In this document: piece after piece, positions 40,033 to 46,180 of the stretch | Layout of the letters: the number at the start of each line of letters is the position of its first letter | Numbering within the stretch: position 1 is the first letter of the stretch | Assembly (NCBI GenBank): GCA_045540115.1 | Contig: JAZQGR010000107.1 | Coordinates: 1 to 46,180, forward strand | Direction of reading: 5' to 3' | DNA length: 46,180 bases | Source of the DNA: Colimorpha_A sp045540115 | Lineage (GTDB): Bacteria > Bacillota > Clostridia > Oscillospirales > CAG-272 | Position numbers and translations under genes: made by a program | Notes under the pieces: model-generated | What the model was told of the DNA's origin: nothing | Seen by the model: the letters and a program-made list of their open reading frames with translations, nothing else | The model's database searches: none

Positions 40033-42759
40033 TTGATCGACGTTAACAATAATATGATACTCATAAAAGGCGAAGATAAAACCGCATCAATTGAATCGTG
40101 GAGATTCGACCAATATAAGCCTGTTGTTTTCATCTCATTTATCAATAAATACGGGCATAGAAAGGAATATCCTTATAACCGCGCAGACGTTCAATTTCTG
40201 AAAGAACCTCGCATCGAGACTTTAAATAACAGGATTGCCTTCAAAAATGATGTCCCGTTATCCGGAGTGTCCCGCTTTCAATTCTTTGGTCAATACTGCA
40301 GAATCGTATATAATACCGGCTACAGCGAGACAGTTAAATCCTACGAGATAAAGATAGTTGATTCTGCTCTCAGCACCGAGAAATCGAAGAATTGCTTTGA
40401 TTATTTGAAGCAAATTTCTATAAACACGGGACTTGTCGCAGACGGCCATAACATACTCGCGAGCCGGTTTGAGAAGATCGACTTCATTCGCGAGGATAGC
40501 GCATTAGGCGCATTTTTAAATGGCAAATATGCAAAAAAGCAAGCTTCCGACACTCTATCAGTAGTTTATCCGTTTGGGTTTAATATCAGTCAAAAACAAG
40601 CGGTCGACAATGCATTAACCAATCAAATCAGTATAATTGAAGGCCCGCCCGGAACCGGAAAAACACAAACGATACTAAACATTATCGCAAACGCTGTGAT
40701 GCGAGGAGAGAGTGTTGCCGTGGTGTCAAGTAACAATTCCGCCACCACCAACGTTCTTGAAAAACTCAAAAAGCATGAGATCGATTTTATAGCAGCTCCC
40801 CTTGGAAACACTGAAAACAAAGAAGCGTTTTTGAAAGCACAAACGCAAAAAATACCTGATATGAGCTCGTGGAAAACCCCGCAATCTGAGCTGTCAACGA
40901 TGAATCAGGATGAAGTTGAACTCAATGAAATGCTTAAGACACAAAATGAGGTTTCGTCCATTGAGGCTGAAGAGAGTGCTCTGAAAAAAGAATATGAGCA
41001 TTTTGAAGATTACTTCCGAAAGGCACCTTCAAGTGACAATTATCCCGTTTTTTCAGATAATGCACCTGCCGCGAAAATACTTGCTTTTATTGCCGAGTAC
41101 GAAATGCTGTTAAGCAACAACGCAAAGCTCGGATTTTTCAAAAGGCTGTATCTAAGATTTGCTTATAGCTTAAAAAATCTGAACTTTTACGGCGAAAGCG
41201 TTGATACAGTTATTCCATACTGTCAAAATCTTTATTATCTCCGTAGACTTGACGAATTGGAAAAGCACAAAACCGTCCTGAAGGCGAAGATGGCATCTTT
41301 TGACTTTGATTCAAAAATGAAGCGGTACACTTCGCTTTCGATGAGAGCTTTCAAAGCGGCATTGGCTAGCAAATATGCCTGCATGCTAACCCGAAGCATT
41401 TATTATGCAGATGACCTCTGGAAATATTCCGAATCGTTTATTAAGGATTACCCCGTTGTGTTGAGTACAACGTATTCACTCCGAGCAAGCCTTTCAAAAA
41501 AATTTGTTTACGATTACGTTATCGTTGACGAGGCGTCTCAGGTAGATCTTGTGACTGGGGCTCTTGCCATGTCATGCGCAAAAAAAGTGGTCATCGTTGG
41601 CGACCAAAAACAACTTCCGAACGTTGTAAGTCAAGAGCAAAAAAACGTTACTGACACCATTTTCAACAAATACAAACTATCCGAAGCATATCGGTATTCC
41701 AACCATAGCCTCCTGTCGTCGGTAGTGGCTCTGTTTCCCGATGCTCCTCACGTCTTGCTGAGGGAGCATTATCGATGCCATCCCGAGATAATTGGATTCT
41801 GCAACCAAAGATTTTACAATAACGAACTTATTATACTAACTAAGTCAAAAAGCGACAGGCAACCGCTTGTCGTGTACAAAACCGCACCCGGAAATCATGC
41901 AAGACAGCACACAAATCAAAGACAAATTGACGTAATAACAAACGAGGTGTTTCCGCGCGAAGCACTCAATGCAAGCGACGGCTCTGTCGGCATTGTGACG
42001 CCATATCGTAATCAAGCAAACGAGCTGCAAAAAGTATTTGCGGGGACGGAGGTAAAAGCTGACACCGCTGACAAATTTCAAGGTCAGGAAAGAAGTATCA
42101 TGATTTTCTCGACGGTGGATAACGAAATCGGTGAATTTGCATCGGATCCCAACCGTTTGAACGTAGCGGTTTCTCGAGCGATTGATCAGTTTATCGTTGT
42201 AACAGACGGCAACGATAACGACAGTACATCACCAATCCACGAGCTTATAGGGTACATTCAGTATCACAATCACGAAATAATCGACAGCGCCATTCATTCG
42301 GTTTTCGATTACTTGTATCAAAACTATTCCGATGCCCGAGAGAACGTTATGCGTAAATTCGGCAGAATATCAGAGGTTGACAGTGAAAACCTGATGTATG
42401 CTGCCATCCGTGAGATTCTATGCAGAGATGATTATTCGAAATACAATGTGGTTGCACACGTACCTCTCAGAATGATATTGAGTGATCTCACAAAGCTTAG
42501 CGGCCGTGAACTCTCATTCGCAACAAATCATTTGACACACGTTGATTTTCTGATCTTCTCTCGTCTTACCCATCAGCCCGTATTGGTTGTAGAGGTTGAC
42601 GGTTTTGCTTTTCATAATACTGAAAAGCAAAAGGAACGCGATCATGTTAAAAATGAAATACTGCATAAATACAATATTCCAATCCTCCGTCTTAATACTG
42701 TTGGCAGCAATGAATCGGAAAAGCTGATCGCTATGCTGGATTCTATTGATAAAAATTAA
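40033..42759 (+). CDS. SF1 (Upf1-like) helicase fused to DUF2726-type nuclease domain
   Basis: About 908 residues from a TTG start at 40033 (GAGGTG 7 nt upstream, downstream of the promoter). Helicase motifs: Walker A GPPGTGKT (204-211), motif Ia VSSNNSATTN, DEAS (499-502), GDQKQLPNVV, REHYRCHPEI, GIVTPYRNQANE, DKFQGQE and NVAVSRA. A coiled-coil-like insert lies between Walker A and DEAS. The C-terminal 140 residues look like a DUF2726 PD-(D/E)XK domain: D838, E854-V-D856, then H and RDHVKNEIL. DNA unwinding plus cleavage suggests antiphage defence or DNA processing. AT-rich, solitary gene, so probably horizontally acquired. Confidence 0.85.
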   Translation: MIDVNNNMILIKGEDKTASIESWRFDQYKPVVFISFINKYGHRKEYPYNRADVQFLKEPRIETLNNRIAFKNDVPLSGVSRFQFFGQYCRIVYNTGYSETVKSYEIKIVDSALSTEKSKNCFDYLKQISINTGLVADGHNILASRFEKIDFIREDSALGAFLNGKYAKKQASDTLSVVYPFGFNISQKQAVDNALTNQISIIEGPPGTGKTQTILNIIANAVMRGESVAVVSSNNSATTNVLEKLKKHEIDFIAAPLGNTENKEAFLKAQTQKIPDMSSWKTPQSELSTMNQDEVELNEMLKTQNEVSSIEAEESALKKEYEHFEDYFRKAPSSDNYPVFSDNAPAAKILAFIAEYEMLLSNNAKLGFFKRLYLRFAYSLKNLNFYGESVDTVIPYCQNLYYLRRLDELEKHKTVLKAKMASFDFDSKMKRYTSLSMRAFKAALASKYACMLTRSIYYADDLWKYSESFIKDYPVVLSTTYSLRASLSKKFVYDYVIVDEASQVDLVTGALAMSCAKKVVIVGDQKQLPNVVSQEQKNVTDTIFNKYKLSEAYRYSNHSLLSSVVALFPDAPHVLLREHYRCHPEIIGFCNQRFYNNELIILTKSKSDRQPLVVYKTAPGNHARQHTNQRQIDVITNEVFPREALNASDGSVGIVTPYRNQANELQKVFAGTEVKADTADKFQGQERSIMIFSTVDNEIGEFASDPNRLNVAVSRAIDQFIVVTDGNDNDSTSPIHELIGYIQYHNHEIIDSAIHSVFDYLYQNYSDARENVMRKFGRISEVDSENLMYAAIREILCRDDYSKYNVVAHVPLRMILSDLTKLSGRELSFATNHLTHVDFLIFSRLTHQPVLVVEVDGFAFHNTEKQKERDHVKNEILHKYNIPILRLNTVGSNESEKLIAMLDSIDKN

Positions 42760-42815
42760 GCAGCATTTTACTATTAATTTACTATAACAATTTTTTATCT
42801 CTTATAACATATTTG

Positions 42816-42844
42816 TTTACTTTTTCGCTGTTCTATGCTATAAT
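42816..42844 (+). promoter_or_regulatory. Promoter of tldD-tldE
   Basis: TTTACT (42816-42821), 17-bp spacer, TATAAT (42839-42844). Confidence 0.65.
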
Positions 42845-42881
42845 TCATACAATAACCTAAATAATTAGGGAGGAATTAACA

Positions 42882-44294
42882 ATGAGTGTTAAACACACAG
42901 AGGTTTTCGGTATTACCGAGGACGTTGCAAAGGGCATTCTTGAGGCAGCTCTGAGCACGGGCGGCGATTTCGCCGAGGTATATATCGAAAATTCGGCAAA
43001 CGAAGTTTTGATGATGCGTGAAAGAAAGCTCGCGAATGCGAACGCATCAAAGGTTATGGGCGCGGCTGTCCGCGTAATCAAGGACGGAACGGAGGTAAAC
43101 GCATCGGTTACCGATTTCACACCCGAAAAACTGCTTGCTACCGCAAAGGTGCTTGCTGACAGCTTTGAGGGCGAAAAGAGAGTCGACGTTCTTCCTTTTA
43201 CCGAAAAGACCGTTCCGATCGCAGTTGATCCCAAGTATATCCGCGGCGAGGACTATACCGAGGAGCTCAAGCTTCTTTCGGGCGCAACCGAGGGTGCTTA
43301 CGGCTACAATCCTGAGATCGTTCAGGTAATGGCTAACCTCACAAAGAAGGAACAGAGAATTTTCGTATTCGCAAGTGACTCAACGTGGCAGACAGACTAC
43401 CGCTGCAACACGAGGATCATGTGTCAGGCGATTGCGAGCGACGGCAAGGATATGCAGCCGGCACACAGCTCGTTCGGCCGCAATCAGGGAATGGAGATGT
43501 TCGAGGGATTCGATCCCGTAGAGTTCGGTCGCAATGCGGCTGTAAACGCCGTTGAGATGCTTCACGCAGATCAGATGCAGGGCGGCGAAATGCCCGTCGT
43601 TATTCACAACGGCTTCGGCGGCGTTATTCTTCACGAAGCGTGCGTTCACGGTCTTGAAGCAACCTCCGTTGCAAAAGGCATGAGCGTATTCTGCGGAAAG
43701 CTCGGCGAAAAGGTTGCCTCTGACATCGTTAACGCAGTCGACGACGGCACGGGCGAGAACCTTTGGGGCTCGATCAACGTTGATGACGAGGGAACCCCCG
43801 CTCAGCGCAATCTTCTTATCGAAAACGGTATTCTCAAATCCTATCTCGTTGACAAGAGAAATTCCACAAAGATGAATCATCCCGTAACGGGCTCGTCGCG
43901 CCGTGAGTCGTACAAGTATCAGACGACCTCGCGTATGACGAACACCTACTTCCTCCCCGGCGAATCGACCTTCGAGGAGATCATTGCGAACACCAAGTAC
44001 GGACTTTTCGCAAAGGAAATGGGCGGTGGATCGGTCAACCCCGCAACGGGCGAGTTTAACTTCGCAGTTGACGTTGCGTATATGATAGAGGACGGAAAGA
44101 TTACAAAGCCCGTCAAGGGCGCAACACTCGTCGGCTCGGGTAAGGACGTTCTTCTCCGCATTGATATGATCGCAAACAATCTTGAATACGGCTACGGTAT
44201 GTGCGGCTCCATGAGCGGCTCTGTTCCGACGATCGTCGGTCAGCCGACCATCAGAGTATCGAGCATGACAGTCGGCGGAAAGGGAGGTAAGTGA
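42882..44294 (+). CDS. tldD: TldD metalloprotease subunit
   Basis: A 470-residue protein of the TldD/PmbA family. HEACVHGLEATSVAKG carries the HExxxH zinc motif that defines TldD, and GGGSVNPATGEFNFAV supplies the C-terminal zinc-site region. TldD and TldE form a heterodimeric protease that degrades unfolded peptides and matures microcin-type peptides. RBS GGGAGG 7 nt before ATG. The tldE start comes 2 bp after its stop, in the same transcript. Confidence 0.92.
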   Translation: MSVKHTEVFGITEDVAKGILEAALSTGGDFAEVYIENSANEVLMMRERKLANANASKVMGAAVRVIKDGTEVNASVTDFTPEKLLATAKVLADSFEGEKRVDVLPFTEKTVPIAVDPKYIRGEDYTEELKLLSGATEGAYGYNPEIVQVMANLTKKEQRIFVFASDSTWQTDYRCNTRIMCQAIASDGKDMQPAHSSFGRNQGMEMFEGFDPVEFGRNAAVNAVEMLHADQMQGGEMPVVIHNGFGGVILHEACVHGLEATSVAKGMSVFCGKLGEKVASDIVNAVDDGTGENLWGSINVDDEGTPAQRNLLIENGILKSYLVDKRNSTKMNHPVTGSSRRESYKYQTTSRMTNTYFLPGESTFEEIIANTKYGLFAKEMGGGSVNPATGEFNFAVDVAYMIEDGKITKPVKGATLVGSGKDVLLRIDMIANNLEYGYGMCGSMSGSVPTIVGQPTIRVSSMTVGGKGGK

Positions 44295-44296
44295 TA

Positions 44297-45622
44297 ATGA
44301 CTCTTCAGGGTATTATAAACAGAGGTCTTGAGCTTGGTCTTGAGGCTGTTGAGGTCTATGCAAGCACCTCCGAAAGCAACACAATAAAGCTCGACGACGG
44401 AAAGCTTGAATCCTACAATATGAGAGAAATATTCTCGGTATCGATCCGCGCACTCAAGGACGGCAAGATGGCTTACGTTAATTCCGAATCGCTTGACGAT
44501 GACGCGATCGAGAGCGTTCTTCAGAGCCTTCTTAAGAACGTAAACGCTCTTGATGCAACCGAACCCGAGTTTATGTATGAGGGCGGAAGCACCTACGTGA
44601 CCGTTCCCGAGGTCAAGTCGGACTACAAGGAGCACACAACGGGCGAGAAGATTGCAATGCTCAAGAAAATGGAGAGCGCCGCTCGCGCAAAGAGCGATAA
44701 GATCGTAAAGATTGGTTACTGCCAGTACTCCGAGACCTCACAGAAGGCTCAGCTTGTAAACTCCAAGGGGCTTGATCTGAGTAGAGAAATGTCCTATACC
44801 TCGACCTTCCTCGGCGCTCTTGCGAGCAACGGTGAGCAGACAGTTGTCGGAATGTCGGGCGACATCAACCTTAATTTCAACGATATCGAATGTGACCGCA
44901 TTATCGAGGAGTCTACCGAATCGGCTCTTTCTCAGCTCGGCGCAAGCTCGATCGAAACAGGAAAATATCCCGTAGTATTTAAGCGCGACGCTGCAAGCGA
45001 AATTCTCTCGGCATTCTCGTCGGTATTCCTCGGCGACAGCGCGCTTCGTAAGATGACACTCCTTACAGACAAGGTCGGAACAAAGGTGTTCGGAGACAAT
45101 ATCACGATCGTTGACGATCCCTTCTCCGACGTTGCACTTATCAAGTATCCCTTTGACGATGAGGGTGTTCCCTGCCGTACTAAGAACGTAGTTGAAAACG
45201 GTGTGTTCTGCGGATTCTTAAACAACCTCAAAACCGCTAACTTCCTGAAGGCTGAGCCGACAGGTAACGGCTTCAAGGCTGGCGCGGGAATCGCGGCTTC
45301 ACCAACAAACCTTTATCTTAAGGAAGGCAACCTCACAAAGGATGAGATCATCGCAACCGTCGAAAACGGTATCTACGTCACCGAGGTAAACGGTCTGCAC
45401 GCAGGTCTTAACCCGATCTCGGGCGCGTTCAACGTTCAGGCATCGGGCTTCGTTATCAAGGACGGTAAGCTTGACCGCCCGATCACGCTCTTCGTCGTAA
45501 GCGGTAACTTCTACGAAATGATGAATGACGTAGCTGAGATCGGTAATGACATCGAAAAGCGATTCGTCGGTGTTGCTTGTCCGACGATCAAGATCGGCTC
45601 ACTCGCAATTTCGGGTAAATAA
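44297..45622 (+). CDS. tldE: TldE/PmbA, non-catalytic partner
   Basis: About 441 residues, paralogous to TldD, but without the HExxxH motif. Family features: AVEVYASTSESNTIKLDDGK, IEGxx-type middle, and the C-terminal GLHAGLNPISGAFNVQASGF followed by NFYEMMNDV. It partners TldD in the heterodimer. ATG 44297 is chosen (GGGAGG 9 nt upstream), since the GTG at 44291 lies too close to this site. No precursor peptide gene is visible nearby. Confidence 0.92.
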   Translation: MTLQGIINRGLELGLEAVEVYASTSESNTIKLDDGKLESYNMREIFSVSIRALKDGKMAYVNSESLDDDAIESVLQSLLKNVNALDATEPEFMYEGGSTYVTVPEVKSDYKEHTTGEKIAMLKKMESAARAKSDKIVKIGYCQYSETSQKAQLVNSKGLDLSREMSYTSTFLGALASNGEQTVVGMSGDINLNFNDIECDRIIEESTESALSQLGASSIETGKYPVVFKRDAASEILSAFSSVFLGDSALRKMTLLTDKVGTKVFGDNITIVDDPFSDVALIKYPFDDEGVPCRTKNVVENGVFCGFLNNLKTANFLKAEPTGNGFKAGAGIAASPTNLYLKEGNLTKDEIIATVENGIYVTEVNGLHAGLNPISGAFNVQASGFVIKDGKLDRPITLFVVSGNFYEMMNDVAEIGNDIEKRFVGVACPTIKIGSLAISGK

Positions 45623-45626
45623 ATTA

Positions 45627-45659
45627 TAAACGGCAGAGGAACCCCTCTGCCGTTTTTAT
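45627..45659 (+). terminator. Terminator of tldD-tldE
   Basis: AAACGGCAGAGG / CCTCTGCCGTTT with loop AACC and T-tract. Confidence 0.88.
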
Positions 45660-45754
45660 ATTTATTATGGTATGAGAAGGTAAGGCGGGAGGAGCACCCC
45701 CTACCCAAGATTGATCGAACGTTAATTTGTAAGGTGCGACTTCCTCGGCGCACC

Positions 45755-46180
45755 GTAGGCGCGGGGGCTTGCTCCCGCCGCTTAAAAACGATGTTACCTT
45801 ACCTTTGGCATACGGTTGCTTCGCACCCTACACCTCATCCGTCTCGTTTCACTCGGCACCTTCCCCTGAGGGGAAGGTAAGACAACGCTGCGAAACTTTC
45901 CCACGTTATTTGTAGGGCGGGGGTTTACTCCCGCCGTGCAAAAACGATGTTACTTTACCTTTGGCATACGGTTGCTTCGCAACCTACACCTCATCCGCCT
46001 CGTTTCACTCGGCACCTTCCCCTGAGGGGAAGGCAAGACAACGCTGCGAAACTTTCCCACGTTATTTGTAGGGACAGGCGTCCTCGACCGTCCGCATTAA
46101 AACAATGTTGCTTCAAAATGAAACGGGCGACCAATGGTCGCCCCTACAAGATAATTTTGGACGTTCTCGTAGGGGCGACC
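45755..46180. repeat. Tandem intergenic repeat, unit about 156 bp
   Basis: Copies begin with GTAGG at 45755, 45912 and 46068 (third copy diverges and runs off the window). Each has a G/C inverted repeat (GCGGGGGTTTACTCCCGC), ACGATGTTAC, a palindrome GGTTGCTTCGCAACC, CCTACACCTCATCCG, CACTCGGCACC, the palindrome CCTTCCCCTGAGGGGAAGG and CCCACGTTATTTGTAGGG. No open frame or transposase is present. Near the end, GGGCGACCAATGGTCGCCC adds another palindrome. Related copies are at 34.8-34.96 kb. The short stretch 45660-45754 shows nothing else clear. Confidence 0.82.

Noticed and set aside
45755..46180. CRISPR array
   Set aside because: The repeat unit is about 156 bp with internal palindromes and no short regularly spaced repeats with unique spacers.
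1..46180. rRNA genes, transposase-bearing insertion sequences or complete functional tRNA
   Set aside because: None could be supported by sequence; only tRNA-like remnants were seen at 2130-2187.

Overview
The window looks like a chromosomal segment of an uncultured anaerobic gut-type Clostridia member (Bacillota). Evidence: strong purine-rich Shine-Dalgarno sites, near-consensus sigma-A promoters with 17-bp spacers, many oxygen-sensitive Fe-S enzymes, housekeeping genes such as secG, tepA, tcdA, pduL and tldD/tldE, and a wall-anchor-like C-terminus on a secreted protein. Most genes have balanced to GC-leaning codon use. Three stretches are clearly more AT-rich and look acquired: about 0.9-4.9 kb, 29.86-31.1 kb and 40.0-42.8 kb.

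Layout. (1) 1-2190: right end of a probable integrative element, with two helix-turn-helix (excisionase-like) genes, the first codons of a coupled third gene, an AT-rich cargo gene, and a folded segment ending in tRNA-3'-like sequence that could be the attachment site. (2) 2325-4895: a MATE efflux pump and an unknown protein with its own promoter. (3) 5024-5833: TatD nuclease. (4) 5897-15905, minus strand: a tight nine-gene catabolic operon (GlcD-type flavoprotein, Fe-S protein, class II aldolase, PfkB kinase, IolB-like isomerase, a small unknown protein, FGGY kinase, a fused EtfB-EtfA, an L-fucose-isomerase-like protein). It is transcribed divergently from an RpiR regulator (16059) and an RmlD-like reductase. 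The shared promoter region holds a perfect 19-bp palindrome and a near-identical 13-bp second site. This operon is the best candidate for an undescribed pathway: the second half of inositol-type catabolism (IolB, IolC-like, IolJ-like steps) joined to an Etf-linked flavin dehydrogenase, without recognisable IolG, IolE or IolD. (5) 17767-23610: two paralogous tail-anchored proteins with an R-N-x3-H (HEPN-like) motif flank a minus-strand operon of an OYE-family reductase, an Fe-S aldo/keto reductase, a PatB-type PLP lyase and a Ste24-like M48 protease. (6) 23653-29715: GNAT and TcdA, SecG, then an aconitase-family hydratase, a TIM-barrel isomerase, a small membrane protein and free-Met-R-sulfoxide reductase. 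(7) 29861-34558: AraC-type regulator with a GNAT-like tail, phosphohexomutase, PduL, TepA, and a thioredoxin coupled to a 65-residue ferredoxin-thioredoxin-reductase-like protein. (8) 35040-39868: a secreted repeat protein, a Gfo/Idh/MocA oxidoreductase and a 5'-nucleotidase-type lipoprotein. (9) 40033-42759: SF1 helicase fused to a DUF2726-type nuclease, a plausible defence gene. (10) 42882-45622: TldD/TldE. (11) 45660-46180: tandem intergenic repeats of about 156 bp, with diverged inverted and direct copies at 34.8-34.96 kb.

Gene names come from recognising family motifs by eye. No database search was possible.
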